A DNA stretch of 64,000 nt. It comes from Candidatus Binatia bacterium. Lineage in GTDB: Bacteria > Desulfobacterota > Binatia > Bin18. Below are positions 1 to 9,487 of the stretch, one piece after another. The stretch lies in the NCBI GenBank assembly GCA_022826945.1, contig JAJDTY010000001.1, positions 19,936 to 83,935 on the forward strand, read 5' to 3'. The notes beneath the pieces are model-generated. The model saw only the letters and a list, made by a program, of their open reading frames with translations. It ran no database searches and was not told the DNA's origin. Position numbers and translations under genes: made by a program. The first letter of the stretch is position 1. Each line of letters starts with the position of its first letter.

Positions 1-2067
1 GATTTTGCGGGCCTGCACGTCAAAGAAGCCGACCCCAAAATCATCCAGCAGCTCAAACAGACAAAACAACTCGTTCACCAGGGCACGATCCAGCACAGTT
101 ATCCCTTCTGTTGGCGCAGCGATACCCCGCTTATCTATAAGGCCGTCACGACCTGGTTTGTGCGGGTTGAAGCCCTTCGGGAGCGGCTGGTGAACAATAA
201 TCAGCTGACGGCCTGGGTCCCGGATCATCTGCGGGACGGACGCTTTAGAAACTGGCTGGAGAACGCACGCGACTGGGCGATTAGCCGTAATCGGTACTGG
301 GGGACACCGCTGCCGATCTGGAAAAACGATACCGGCTCCGAAGTCGTGTGTCTGGGCAGCATTGATGAACTCGCCGAGCGGACCGGAACGCGGGTCACTG
401 ATCTCCATCGCGAATTTGTCGATGACCTGACGTTTCCCGATTCAACCGGGAACGGTGTCATGCGACGGGTGCCGCAGGTGTTCGACTGCTGGTTTGAGAG
501 TGGCTCGATGCCCTATGCACAAATCCACTATCCGTTTGAGAACGCGGAGCAGTTCTCACGGGTGTTTCCCGCGGACTTTGTTGCCGAAGGGCTGGACCAG
601 ACCCGGGGTTGGTTTTACACCCTGGCGGTCGTCGCTGCCGCGCTGTTTGACAAGCCGGCCTTCTACAACGTTGTTGTCAACGGGATGGTGTTGGCCGAAG
701 ACGGCAAGAAGATGAGCAAGCGGCTCAAGAACTATCCTGAGCCCGAAGAGATGCTGGCCGAGCATGGAGCCGATGCTCTGCGCCTCTACTTGATCAACTC
801 GCCCCTGGTCCGGGCCGAGGAACTGCGCTTCAGTGAGCGCGGCGTACGGGATACGGTCCGCCGCCTGCTCCTGCCCTGGTGGAACGCCTATAAATTCTTT
901 GTCACATATGCCCTGGTTGACGAGTGGCGCCCGTCCCACGCGCCGGAGGCGGCTTCGCCAAATATTCTGGATCGCTGGATTCTTTCGCGCAAACAGACCC
1001 TCATTCGCCGGGTCAGTACCGAGATGGAGCAGTATCGGCTGTACAATGTGGTTCCTGCTTTGCTTGATTTTCTCAACGAGCTGACCAATTGGTACGTCCG
1101 CCTCAACCGGCGCCGCTTTTGGAGCGAGGACAACGCGGCCGACAAACAGTGTGCCTATCAGGCTTTGTACGATGTCCTGCTGACATTTTCCAAGCTCATG
1201 GCCCCGTTTACGCCGTTTCTGGCGGACGCCATCTATACGAATCTGGTCACGCTTCAAGAAACTGGAGCGGAAGAGAGCGTGCATCTCGAACCGTTTCCCG
1301 ATTACGATGAAAGTCAGGTGGATACCCGGCTCGAAGATGCCGTGACCCGGATGCAGCGGGTGATCTTGCTCGGGCGGAGCTTGCGGAACGAACGGAAGGT
1401 CAAAGTGCGCATCCCGCTCCAAACGTTGACGGTCCTCCATCGTCAACAAGGGATTCTTGATGAACTGCGCCCCTTGGAAGGCTATATACAGGAAGAATTG
1501 AACGTCAAAGAGATCGTCTACAGCACGGCGGAAGCTGAGAAAGTCACGCTCAGCGCAAAGCCGAACGCGCAGGTCCTCGGCCCGCGCTTTGGAAAATCCT
1601 TTGGGCAGATTCGCAAACGGATTACCGATCTGACTATCGATCAGATGCTCATACTTGAGGCGGGAGACCCGATTCAACTCAATGGGGATGCCTTCCAACC
1701 CGGGGAGATTCAGATCCTGCGCCACGCGCGTGAAGGGTTGCCGGATGTCCGTTCAGATCGATTCATCTCTATCGATTTTCCGTGCGACCTAAACGACGGT
1801 CTGATCGCGGAAGGGTTGGCACGTGAGGTTGTGCATTATATTCAGCAGCTTCGTAAGGAAGCTGGCTATCAAGTAGAAGACCGTATTGCCGTAACCTATG
1901 AAGCGGATGGACGTTTACATGATGCCATTACGCAACACAAAACCTATATCCAACAAGAGACCCTCGCCCACGCCCTGGTGCATTGCGAACCAAGTGGAGA
2001 TCAGGTCCAGAGTGTAGATATTGATGGCGCGAACCTGACGGTTGGCGTACAACGTGAGTCTGCCTAA
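1..2067 (+). CDS. ileS: Isoleucyl-tRNA synthetase, 3' part
   Basis: Class I aminoacyl-tRNA synthetase that charges tRNA-Ile in the cytoplasm. The frame is open from base 1, so the gene begins outside the window and about 688 C-terminal residues are visible. The KMSKR signature is encoded near 712-726, and the catalytic-core motif SGSMPYAQ near 490-515. The C-terminus lacks the CxxC zinc finger of the classical bacterial enzyme and instead carries the extension ending in EGLAREVVHYIQ and RKEAGYQVEDRI, as in the eukaryote-like type 2 IleRS. The type 2 assignment rests on these motifs read by eye. An internal ATG at 160 is not the start, because the upstream residues (HSYPFCWRSDTPLIY) are conserved IleRS sequence. 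Confidence 0.96.
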   Translation, partial: DFAGLHVKEADPKIIQQLKQTKQLVHQGTIQHSYPFCWRSDTPLIYKAVTTWFVRVEALRERLVNNNQLTAWVPDHLRDGRFRNWLENARDWAISRNRYWGTPLPIWKNDTGSEVVCLGSIDELAERTGTRVTDLHREFVDDLTFPDSTGNGVMRRVPQVFDCWFESGSMPYAQIHYPFENAEQFSRVFPADFVAEGLDQTRGWFYTLAVVAAALFDKPAFYNVVVNGMVLAEDGKKMSKRLKNYPEPEEMLAEHGADALRLYLINSPLVRAEELRFSERGVRDTVRRLLLPWWNAYKFFVTYALVDEWRPSHAPEAASPNILDRWILSRKQTLIRRVSTEMEQYRLYNVVPALLDFLNELTNWYVRLNRRRFWSEDNAADKQCAYQALYDVLLTFSKLMAPFTPFLADAIYTNLVTLQETGAEESVHLEPFPDYDESQVDTRLEDAVTRMQRVILLGRSLRNERKVKVRIPLQTLTVLHRQQGILDELRPLEGYIQEELNVKEIVYSTAEAEKVTLSAKPNAQVLGPRFGKSFGQIRKRITDLTIDQMLILEAGDPIQLNGDAFQPGEIQILRHAREGLPDVRSDRFISIDFPCDLNDGLIAEGLAREVVHYIQQLRKEAGYQVEDRIAVTYEADGRLHDAITQHKTYIQQETLAHALVHCEPSGDQVQSVDIDGANLTVGVQRESA

Positions 2068-2270
2068 CTGCTACTCAGTGATTGATCCCTTTCCGTCCGT
2101 TAGCACGGGATGTGATGGGCCGCCTTGCGGCGTCATAACTGCCGAATCCCATGCGATTTCCCCTTGTGATATTGACCCGCTACCAGGGGCCGATTAAGGT
2201 GGAAAGGGTCAGGATTTGTTTCGATATTCAGAGAAAGCCTGAGAGAAGATCGTAGTCTGGGAGGTCTGAG

Positions 2271-2615
2271 ATGTATACGAAGAGTGGAATCCGATGGGGC
2301 GGTGTCCTGGTGCTGGTAGCATTTCTTGTGAGCGCCTGCTCTCAACCCCTCTCAACCCGAGAGAAGGCTACGCTGGGGGGTGCAGGACTCGGTGCCGCAA
2401 CTGGTGCAATCATCGGGGCCGTTGTTGGGAGTCCTGGGGCCGGGGCCGCCATTGGTGGGGCGCTGGGGGGTGTCACCGGGGCCGTCGCTGGTGACAAAAT
2501 GCAGAGTCAAGAAACTCAGCAGCAGAACCAGCAGCTTCAGCTTGAGCGGCAGCAGCGGGAGCTCGAGCAGCAGCGGCAGGAGCTCGAAGAACTCAAGCGA
2601 CAACAAGAATACTAA
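2271..2615 (+). CDS. Glycine-zipper lipoprotein
   Basis: Small lipoprotein of 114 residues, probably anchored in the outer membrane. A lipobox (LVSAC) at about residues 20-24 predicts signal peptidase II cleavage and lipidation of the Cys. Residues about 35-75 form a glycine-zipper segment rich in GxxxG and GAxxG, and the C-terminus (about 80-114) is a Gln/Glu-rich coiled coil. The first 75 residues nearly repeat those of the next gene, 14 bp downstream, so the pair looks like a tandem duplication in which this copy lacks the OmpA domain. The start is supported by GGAGG about 7 bases upstream. The exact role is unknown; a structural or multimerising envelope role is inferred. Confidence 0.8.
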   Translation: MYTKSGIRWGGVLVLVAFLVSACSQPLSTREKATLGGAGLGAATGAIIGAVVGSPGAGAAIGGALGGVTGAVAGDKMQSQETQQQNQQLQLERQQRELEQQRQELEELKRQQEY

Positions 2616-2842
2616 ACCGGAGTTGGCTATGAGCAAGACTGTCCTTCCTCTGCTGACGTTCATACTAGTCTTTGTGGTCGGCTGTGCGCAGCCCCTGTCG
2701 ACCCGAGAGAAGGCTACGCTGGGGGGTGCGGGTCTCGGGGCCGCCACCGGTGCGATTATTGGCGCTGCGGTTGGCAATCCAGGGGCCGGGGCCGCCATTG
2801 GTGGGGCGCTAGGGGGTGTCACCGGGGCCGTCGCTGGTGATC
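2345..2842 (+). repeat. Tandem direct repeat (two ~150-bp units)
   Basis: The glycine-zipper coding part is present twice, at about 2345-2496 and 2691-2842 (offset 346 bp). Within it the stretch at 2436-2494 matches 2782-2840 almost base for base, including synonymous sites, whereas the flanks differ at many third positions. This pattern suggests gene duplication followed by local gene conversion. Confidence 0.8.
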
Positions 2843-3339
2843 GATTTCAGAAACGTGACACTGAACTCGCGGCGAACCAGCAGCAAATTGAGCGGCAACG
2901 CCAAGAGATAGCGCGCAACCGCCAACTGCTTGAAGAACTCAAGCGACGCAATCTTGAGGCGCGTGAGACCGAGCGCGGTGTGGTGGTCAATCTTCCGGAT
3001 GTCTTGTTTGAATTCGGGCGGTCTGATTTGACTGGTGATGCGCAGAGTCGAGTCCAGGGTATTGCTGATGTGCTGAATAATCAGGCTCAGGGACGACGGG
3101 TATCGATTGAGGGGCATACCGACGCTATTGGCAGCGAAGAAGCAAACCAACTCTTGTCTGAAAGCCGGGCCGCCAGTGTCGCCGGTGCCTTGACGACATC
3201 GGGGGTCGACCAGGCCCGGGTGACAACAACGGGCTACGGCGAGCGGTATCCGGTTGCACCCAATACCAACCCCGATGGTTCAGATAACTCAGCCGGTCGA
3301 GCCAAAAACCGCCGGGTTGAAGTGGTGATTGAAAATTAG
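2629..3339 (+). CDS. OmpA-family lipoprotein with glycine zipper
   Basis: Peptidoglycan-associated lipoprotein of 236 residues. An N-terminal signal with lipobox VVGC is followed by the same glycine-zipper segment as the upstream gene, a coiled coil of about 35 residues, and a C-terminal OmpA domain (about 120-236). The domain shows VLFEFGRSDLT, the EGHTDAIGSEEAN loop that contacts diaminopimelate, the LSESRAASVAGAL helix and the terminal AKNRRVEVVIEN. Such proteins tether the outer membrane to the cell wall. The ATG at 2629 is chosen because the lipoprotein signal begins there; the frame is open further upstream but crosses the preceding gene. Confidence 0.9.
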   Translation: MSKTVLPLLTFILVFVVGCAQPLSTREKATLGGAGLGAATGAIIGAAVGNPGAGAAIGGALGGVTGAVAGDRFQKRDTELAANQQQIERQRQEIARNRQLLEELKRRNLEARETERGVVVNLPDVLFEFGRSDLTGDAQSRVQGIADVLNNQAQGRRVSIEGHTDAIGSEEANQLLSESRAASVAGALTTSGVDQARVTTTGYGERYPVAPNTNPDGSDNSAGRAKNRRVEVVIEN

Positions 3340-3405
3340 TGGGCTGCTACGGGTGAGGGGATTGCTCATGGATGTGAGCCACCCCCTACTTGCGAGAACG
3401 ATTGC

Positions 3406-4851
3406 TCATTCCAGCACTTCTTCTTGAACATCCGCCTCTTCCCCGTACTCTGAGGCGGGTGTTGTCTCCACACTCCCCTCTTCCGGCTCCGGCTTCTCCC
3501 AAAAATCTTCCGGATTCTTATCGAACCGGGAAAAAACATAATCCCGCAGGGCAAAGACAGTCGCTCTCCCCCCCTGCATGGCAAAATGCTTTTCCGCTTC
3601 TTCTTGGGTTGTCTGACCGAGAAAGACGGTCGCGAGTTTTTCACCCGCCTCATCTGTGGCAACAAGGGTGAGGGCTGGCTGGTCGAGTCCATACAGACTC
3701 AAGTCTTCCGGGTTATCCGCGGCGATTTCAAATCCACGCAGTTCTCGCAGGTCAGCGACAAATTGGCTGAGGGTTGCCGTCTTGAGCGTTCCTTCCAATT
3801 TTCTGTCAATTTCCCACGTGTTCCCTTCCCCTCGTGAGAGCGTAAACCCCTCTCCCCCCTCGCGTGTGACCACGACTTGGGTAATTTTCCCTTCCGGTAT
3901 GCTGATGACGCTCTTATCTCGAAAATCGGTGACTGACTTACTCAGGTCTTTCAGCAGAGCCGCCCGCACCAGATAGAGCGTTTCTCCGTCGTCACGCTTG
4001 AGGTAACGTTGCGTTGTCCCAGCATCCACGCTTTTCTCGTCTCCAACCGATAGTGTCCGTTTTGCGTCTTCCCCAAGGTGGAGCGAAACAGTCAGTTGAG
4101 CCGGATCAAGCCCAAAGGCTGACAGGTCGAGCAACGGTTGCTCAACGAAGTCTTCCGCCCGCACCCCTTCCAGGGTCGAGAGGTAGGTTTGGACGGCGGT
4201 CGTATCGACCGCGTGTGAAGCACGGTTTTCAAACGCCCAACCATCATCCGTCTTGCCCAGCACAATGCTTGTCTCAGCGGTGTTGATGGCTATCCGGGTG
4301 ACCTTGCCTTTCTCAAACGGCAGCACCGTCTTGTCTCGCAGCTCCTTGACTTCTTTGGTGAGTCCCAAGCGAAACGCCTGGCGAGTGAGATGGAGCTGTG
4401 GATCACCTTCTTTCTGAACGTAGGCAGAAAACCCGACTGGCGTGTCTTTGCCAATCGACACCTCTGGCAGTGTCGTGCCATCCTGCAGAGCAATACGCAG
4501 AACGACGGGCGGCTGGGCCAGGCCGTACAAGGCGAGATTGACTGGCTCTTCGGGGGTCAGACTGCGGGTGACCTCTTCGTCTACTACGGTGGTCAGCATA
4601 TTATTCACCGCAGTATCGTCGGCCTTCGCCTGAATGGGAGCCGTAATATCCCACTCACCCGCTGCGGTCTGTTGGAGGCGGATTTCTCGCTCGGGATAGA
4701 TCAGGGTCAGCGTATCCACCTTCTCCTTCTCAAACGTCAAAATCGTCGGTTTTTCGGCTTCTTGTTTGGCTGTTGGCAGCTCAATAAAATAGACATACGC
4801 TCCCAGACCCAGGAGGACGACCAGCATGAGAATCGTTCGTGGTACACTCAT
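3406..4851 (-). CDS. DUF4340 domain protein
   Basis: Membrane-anchored periplasmic protein of 481 residues. One N-terminal transmembrane helix (about residues 6-24) is followed by repeated beta-rich DUF4340 units; the motif LALYGL/LSAFGLDP/LSLYGLDQP recurs three times, each followed by a strand ending near TLSVG or VFLGQ. The C-terminus is acidic. It is the last gene of a minus-strand operon after an ATPase, a permease and a GldG-like protein. DUF4340 proteins are usually found behind such GldG genes and are thought to belong to the same exporter, but no molecular function is established. Confidence 0.85.
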   Translation of the reverse strand: MSVPRTILMLVVLLGLGAYVYFIELPTAKQEAEKPTILTFEKEKVDTLTLIYPEREIRLQQTAAGEWDITAPIQAKADDTAVNNMLTTVVDEEVTRSLTPEEPVNLALYGLAQPPVVLRIALQDGTTLPEVSIGKDTPVGFSAYVQKEGDPQLHLTRQAFRLGLTKEVKELRDKTVLPFEKGKVTRIAINTAETSIVLGKTDDGWAFENRASHAVDTTAVQTYLSTLEGVRAEDFVEQPLLDLSAFGLDPAQLTVSLHLGEDAKRTLSVGDEKSVDAGTTQRYLKRDDGETLYLVRAALLKDLSKSVTDFRDKSVISIPEGKITQVVVTREGGEGFTLSRGEGNTWEIDRKLEGTLKTATLSQFVADLRELRGFEIAADNPEDLSLYGLDQPALTLVATDEAGEKLATVFLGQTTQEEAEKHFAMQGGRATVFALRDYVFSRFDKNPEDFWEKPEPEEGSVETTPASEYGEEADVQEEVLE

Positions 4852-4878
4852 AACTCGCGAAGAGGAGAGATAGGCCGA

Positions 4879-6429
4879 TTACCGCCGTCGCCACCACGTG
4901 GCGAGCCCGGCAATGAGCAATATCTCGGGCAGAATCAGAACGGACAGATAAAAGACCGTCGTTCCTTGGTCGGCGGTGAGTTGAACGCGTGAGGCGCGAA
5001 TCGTCCGGGGACGGATAGAAATCAGCTCTTCTTCCCCGACGAGCCAGCTCACGGTGTTCAGCAACAGGTCTCGGTTAAAATACTGACCAAGAAACTGGTT
5101 GTTGGCAAAACCGGCATTGCCAAAGACCACCATCCGGGCGGTATCCTCAAGCTCTTGATCCATTTCTTTCAGCTCCGCTGTGACTGCGGTAGCCAGCGAG
5201 ATAGGGCCTTTGCGGTCATGATCGTCGAGCCGCACGCTTTGGTTTTGGAACACCTCCTCAAGGTCGGTTTCCGCCCAGGCGTTCGGGCCGGTCTTGACCA
5301 AGCCGACTGAGGTGATTCCCGCCCGGCTGTCGGCGTCCGCCTCAACCGAGCGGGAAATGCCGTAGGTTGTCAGCGCCGCCGAGCCGCGCCGGCTCAGGTC
5401 CGCGGTGATCGGATGTTCCCCATAGGTCTGGGCCAAGGGGGTCAGGGTAAACGTCCGGCCGCGCAACAGCTGGAGTTGTTCATCCACAATGACATCGTTG
5501 CCGACCCGAATCCCCCACTGGGCCAGATATGGAACCAATTCCGGCGTTGCGCGCGGATTGAGCAGGAAGAGGGCCGCGCCGGCTTTTTTCAAATAGGCAT
5601 CGATCAGCTGGGTCTCATGCGCGAGGAGGGAACGCTGCGCGCCGGCAACGATCAGCAGATTGGCCTCTTCCGGCACGGATGTATCCGGCGCAAGGACCAG
5701 CGTGTTGACGGTATAGCCCTCATTTTCAAGCGCCGTCCTGAGTTGCCCATAACTCCCGGCATCCTGAATATCCTGGCTGCTGGGCTCGCCGTGCCCCTCG
5801 AGAAAGTACACGGTTTTCTTGTCCGGACGGGAGATTTTGATGATGCCGTTGGTCAGGTCTTCTTCGGTTGTTTTGTTAATCAGATTGGTCTGGTCTCCAT
5901 ACCGCAACGCAATGGTCGGAATCGTGGTGACCTGGAATCGCTCGGCCAAGTCCGGTCGCTGGTCAGGGTCGATGATCCGCGAGGCAATCTTGTCCGACTC
6001 ATACTCGTAGCTGCTCAGCAGTTCGCGCAGCTGCGGATCCGAGCCGGCTTGGACAAAGGCGTCAATTTCCAGTTTTTTATCCAACTGGCGGAGCACATTT
6101 TCTGACTGTGGAGACAGGCTATAGACGTTGGCCTCAGTCAGATCGAAACGGTGATGGTGACGGGTAGACAGATAATTCACCAGGATAAGGATCCCGATAA
6201 AGAGCAGAGAATAGACCGCGGCGCTGGCTCCGTATTTAGTCGAGCGCTCACCAAGAAAGGTTTTGACCGACCCTCTGGACGAGACGAGTGCGCCGATCAC
6301 GGCAACGAGACCGGTCAGGGTGTGAACGAGGACATAGGCGGAAAAATGGCGAGTCAGAAAATAGGCCACTCCGGCAAACAACAGCAGAATGACCCCGACC
6401 ACCCCGTAAAACGAACCAAGACGCGCCAT
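4879..6429 (-). CDS. GldG-like ABC exporter accessory protein
   Basis: Inner-membrane protein of 516 residues with N-terminal helices (about 5-50 and 65-90), a large periplasmic domain of the type found in GldG and eukaryotic IFT52 (motifs YFLEGHGEPS, LNPRATPELVPYL, WGIRVGNDVIVDE), and a C-terminal helix ending in WWRRR. It is the auxiliary subunit of the ABC transporter encoded just upstream. The start MARLGSF is preferred because it lies 4 bp after the permease stop; an upstream in-frame ATG would overlap the permease. In Bacteroidetes GldAFG supports gliding; in other phyla the substrate is unknown. Confidence 0.85.
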   Translation of the reverse strand: MARLGSFYGVVGVILLLFAGVAYFLTRHFSAYVLVHTLTGLVAVIGALVSSRGSVKTFLGERSTKYGASAAVYSLLFIGILILVNYLSTRHHHRFDLTEANVYSLSPQSENVLRQLDKKLEIDAFVQAGSDPQLRELLSSYEYESDKIASRIIDPDQRPDLAERFQVTTIPTIALRYGDQTNLINKTTEEDLTNGIIKISRPDKKTVYFLEGHGEPSSQDIQDAGSYGQLRTALENEGYTVNTLVLAPDTSVPEEANLLIVAGAQRSLLAHETQLIDAYLKKAGAALFLLNPRATPELVPYLAQWGIRVGNDVIVDEQLQLLRGRTFTLTPLAQTYGEHPITADLSRRGSAALTTYGISRSVEADADSRAGITSVGLVKTGPNAWAETDLEEVFQNQSVRLDDHDRKGPISLATAVTAELKEMDQELEDTARMVVFGNAGFANNQFLGQYFNRDLLLNTVSWLVGEEELISIRPRTIRASRVQLTADQGTTVFYLSVLILPEILLIAGLATWWRRR

Positions 6430-6433
6430 AGCA

Positions 6434-7204
6434 CTACCTCCAGCGCAGCGATTCAACCGAACGCTGGGTCAAAAATAAGGACAGCAGGATCAGACTGGCG
6501 AAGTACACCAAATCTTGGGTGTCGATGAGGCCGTTGACCATTTCGGCAAAGTGTTCAGTGACGGATAAATAGCGCAAGAGGGGTCCGAGCACCTCACCGG
6601 CAGTATCGGCTGGCCAGCCGATAATATACAGCAGCAGAGTGGCTACCAGCCCGCTCACTGCGGCTATGATCTGGTTTTCGGTAAACGACGAGGTGAGGAG
6701 TCCGACGGCGACAAAGGAAGTCGCCAGCAGCAACAAGCCGAGATAGCCGGCGAGCAGGACTCCAATCTCCGGGTTGCCAAACGCAATCAGCACCGCCGGG
6801 TATACCCCGGTCAGGCCAAGCATGATGCAGATGAACAGAAACGAGGCCAGGAATTTGCCTAACACAATCTCGCCTGTGCGGAGCGGAGAGGTCAGCAGGA
6901 GTTCGTAGGTGCCGCCCTTTTTTTCTTCCGCATAGGCGCGCATCGTGATCATAGGAACGAGAATGACCAGCACGATAGACAGGTTATGCATCAGCGGGGC
7001 AATGACAAACTCGTTCAGATTCAGCTGATCTGCCGCTCCCTGCTGAAGCTGAGTATAAATACTGAGCAACACATTAAAGCGGGAGAGCAGGTTAAAGAAA
7101 AACCAGCCGCCCAACAAGAGAAATCCGGTCAGGACAACGTAGGCAATGGGCGAGACAAAATACGCCCGCAGCTCTTTACGAATGATGGTGAATACGTTTC
7201 TCAT
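6434..7204 (-). CDS. ABC-2 type permease (GldF-like)
   Basis: Integral membrane subunit of 256 residues with six hydrophobic segments. It starts with the family N-terminus MRNVFTIIRKELRAYFVSPI and contains the ABC-2 signature region MRAYAEEKKGGTYELLLTSP. Its start codon overlaps the ATPase stop as ATGA, indicating translational coupling. With the ATPase, GldG-like and DUF4340 genes it makes a four-gene exporter operon. Confidence 0.9.
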   Translation of the reverse strand: MRNVFTIIRKELRAYFVSPIAYVVLTGFLLLGGWFFFNLLSRFNVLLSIYTQLQQGAADQLNLNEFVIAPLMHNLSIVLVILVPMITMRAYAEEKKGGTYELLLTSPLRTGEIVLGKFLASFLFICIMLGLTGVYPAVLIAFGNPEIGVLLAGYLGLLLLATSFVAVGLLTSSFTENQIIAAVSGLVATLLLYIIGWPADTAGEVLGPLLRYLSVTEHFAEMVNGLIDTQDLVYFASLILLSLFLTQRSVESLRWR

Positions 7205-7947
7205 TCCGCGGCCTCCTCCGCCGTTTCCGCCGCTCCCGGCTCTTCCTGTGCAATGGCTTTGAGAAACACGTCTTCGAGCGTCTGATCTTGGGCGAGGTTT
7301 GTAAGCATATCTTCGGCCACGACTTTTCCGGCGTTAATGATCACGACTTTCTCACACACCTGAGCGACTTCGGGCAGGATATGCGTGGACAGGATAACGG
7401 TATGCTCGCCGGCAAGCTCCTTGATCAAGGATCGGATACCAATAATCTGCTGCGGGTCGAGGCCGACCGTTGGCTCGTCCAGAACGAGAACGCTCGGATT
7501 ATGGATAATCGCTTGGGCCAGTCCTACCCGTTGCCGATAGCCTTTTGAAAGATAGCCGGTGACCCGGTACGCGACATCGGTCAGGCCACAGCGTTCCAGA
7601 ACACGGTCCAGAGCGTCCGGTATATCCGCACGAGCCATGCCTTTGATGCGGGCGACAAAACGCAGATACGCGGTGACCGTCATATCGTCATAGAGCGGCG
7701 GGGATTCCGGGAGATACCCGATCCGTTTACGGGCCTCAAAGGACTCATCGAAGATATCGAATCCCGCGACTTTGACGGTTCCCGCTGTTGCCGGCATAAA
7801 GCCCGTAATAATGCGCATGGTCGTGGTTTTCCCAGAACCGTTCGGTCCGAGAAATCCGAGGATTTGACCGGACTCAGCCTGGAAGGAGATATCAGACACC
7901 GCGGTCAAGTCGCCGTAGCGTTTGGTAAGATTTTGTACTTCTATCAT
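7201..7947 (-). CDS. ABC transporter ATPase (GldA-like)
   Basis: Cytoplasmic ATP-binding subunit of 248 residues. Walker A is GPNGSGKTT, the signature is LSKGYRQRVGLAQ, Walker B is VLVLDEPTVGLDP and the H-loop is ILSTHI. It energises the permease encoded immediately downstream. The start MIEVQNLTKRYGD follows the family N-terminus; an in-frame ATG 27 bp upstream is possible but less likely. It is the first gene of the operon. Confidence 0.92.
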   Translation of the reverse strand: MIEVQNLTKRYGDLTAVSDISFQAESGQILGFLGPNGSGKTTTMRIITGFMPATAGTVKVAGFDIFDESFEARKRIGYLPESPPLYDDMTVTAYLRFVARIKGMARADIPDALDRVLERCGLTDVAYRVTGYLSKGYRQRVGLAQAIIHNPSVLVLDEPTVGLDPQQIIGIRSLIKELAGEHTVILSTHILPEVAQVCEKVVIINAGKVVAEDMLTNLAQDQTLEDVFLKAIAQEEPGAAETAEEAAE

Positions 7948-8257
7948 GGTCTTGTTACGCCTGAGAATGGGCAATACACGGGATGACGAAAATTCACTTT
8001 TGGCAGGAATTTTTAAGACTGGTTTCCCTTCTTGTCAAGTTGACCATGGGCACGGGGGCTGCACCTGCCGCTGTTGGACGTGGAAACCCCGGCGACATTC
8101 ACGCCCCTTTCATTTTTTCTGTCCAGTGGCCAAGGGTCTGTTAGGAAAGAGGCGGGCTCGATACTATGGTCCGGAATACACCTTCATGTTTTTTTGCGAC
8201 CGTGTGCTGAATAGTCATGTCTCCTTTCACGTCTCACCCTAAGGATGCTGGAAAACG
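7948..8257. promoter_or_regulatory. Divergent intergenic region, 310 bp
   Basis: This non-coding stretch lies between the ABC operon (minus) and the sigma-factor gene (plus) and must hold both promoters. It has AT-rich patches near 8000-8040 and 8108-8120 and a T tract near 8190. I see no clear sigma-70 box pair, no gene and no repeat in it. Confidence 0.35.
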
Positions 8258-8830
8258 GTGGAAGTAAGCGATTGGGAACTCGTCCGGCGCTGCAAGCAGG
8301 ATGACCGTCAGGCGTTTCAAGAACTGGTTGAGCGGTATCAGCGAAAGGCGGTGGCAATTGCGCTGGGAATGCTCCACGACCGTGAGGATGCCCTTGAGGT
8401 CGCCCAAGAAGCGTTCACCAAGGTTTTTACGAGTATCAGCAAGTTTAAAGAAGAGTCCAGTTTTTACACCTGGCTGTATCGAATCATTGTAAATCTATCT
8501 ATTGACCGCCAGCGCCAGCGTAGCCGACGCTCAATGTTCGAGCGACATCAGTCAAGGGGAGATGACGATGACGATTGGGTTGAGAGTATTCCAGATACGC
8601 ACGGCCTTAACCCTTCAGATCTCGTTGCCGAGCGTGAACTGGGACAGCAGATCCGGGCCGCTATTAACGAGTTGACGCCTGCCCATAAAGCGGTCATATT
8701 ACTACGGGCCGTCGAAGGGCTGTCGTACGAAGAGATCAGTCAGGTGTTGCAGTGTTCCAGGGGAACGGTAATGAGCCGCCTGCACTATGCAAGAAAAAGG
8801 CTGCAAAAGCGCCTAGGGCACGACCTCTAA
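8258..8830 (+). CDS. RNA polymerase ECF sigma factor
   Basis: Sigma-70 family group 4 factor of 190 residues, RpoE/SigW-like. Region 2 (about 10-80) shows YQRKAVAIALGMLHDREDALEVAQEAFTKVF split by the usual DxxEAxQExF pattern and FYTWLYRIIVNLSIDR; region 4 (about 125-185) shows LPxAHKAVxLLR-type ELTPAHKAVILLRAVEG, LSYEEISQVL and GTVMSRLHYARKRL. The start is GTG, with AAGGA about 12 bases upstream. A probable anti-sigma factor follows. The inducing signal is unknown; envelope stress is an inference from the family. Confidence 0.92.
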   Translation: MEVSDWELVRRCKQDDRQAFQELVERYQRKAVAIALGMLHDREDALEVAQEAFTKVFTSISKFKEESSFYTWLYRIIVNLSIDRQRQRSRRSMFERHQSRGDDDDDWVESIPDTHGLNPSDLVAERELGQQIRAAINELTPAHKAVILLRAVEGLSYEEISQVLQCSRGTVMSRLHYARKRLQKRLGHDL

Positions 8831-8932
8831 CCAAGACTTCCGACCTATGATTCGTATCTCTTGTCAGACACCGCCTCCCGCCTTTCCCCGCACCGTCAGG
8901 TGGGAAGCTCGTTAATCAGGACAGCGCAGCAT

Positions 8933-9487
8933 ATGGCGAGTTGTTCTCACCCCTCACAACTCATTTCCCTTGTGTATGACAACGAGCTTGACGAGGCTCG
9001 GCGGGACGGAGCCACTTCCCAGATCGCCGATTGTCCGGAGTGCACCCACCGGCTGCAACTGCTCGAACGCACGCACGAGGCGCTGAGTCAGACCCTCGAC
9101 GAGGAAGTCGCTCGTGTTGATTTCTCGGATTTCTGGCCGCAGATTGAGCAGGGAATAGCCGCTCAACCTGCATCTCTGACGAGTCAGTGGGCGAGTCGTT
9201 TTCGGCTCTGGCGTATGCAGTGGCACGCCCCCTTTTCGTGGCATATTCCGGCGTGGGCAACGGCTGTGGGGCTGTGTCTCTTTACCGCGGCTGTCTCCAC
9301 GCAGCTCCCCACTTCGAGAGGCGCTGTGCAGATTCCGGCTGCCAAGAAGCCGGTGAGAGTAGCCCTCAACAACCAAGCGCAGATCGAATCTCTTTCCGCG
9401 ACCTCGACCGTCCTGGTCTGGAACGAGCCGACGAGCAATGCCACAGTCATCTGGGTCGATGAGACACTGGGGGAAGAGCTGCCATGA
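8933..9487 (+). CDS. Probable membrane anti-sigma factor
   Basis: Protein of 184 residues directly after the ECF sigma gene, so most likely its anti-sigma factor. The N-terminus (MASCSHPSQLISLVYDNELD) resembles RseA/zf-HC2 domains; a CPEC pair occurs near residues 34-37, but the His normally three residues before it is Gln, so zinc binding is doubtful. One transmembrane helix lies near 105-125 (WATAVGLCLFTAAVSTQL) with a periplasmic tail. A TTG start at 8861 would add 24 residues; ATG 8933 fits the family N-terminus better. The stop overlaps the next start as ATGA. Confidence 0.7.
   Translation: MASCSHPSQLISLVYDNELDEARRDGATSQIADCPECTHRLQLLERTHEALSQTLDEEVARVDFSDFWPQIEQGIAAQPASLTSQWASRFRLWRMQWHAPFSWHIPAWATAVGLCLFTAAVSTQLPTSRGAVQIPAAKKPVRVALNNQAQIESLSATSTVLVWNEPTSNATVIWVDETLGEELP

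Noticed and set aside
556..1725. Long minus-strand frame opposite ileS
   Set aside because: It lies wholly antisense to a certain IleRS gene, has no family motif and arises from the codon bias of the opposite strand.
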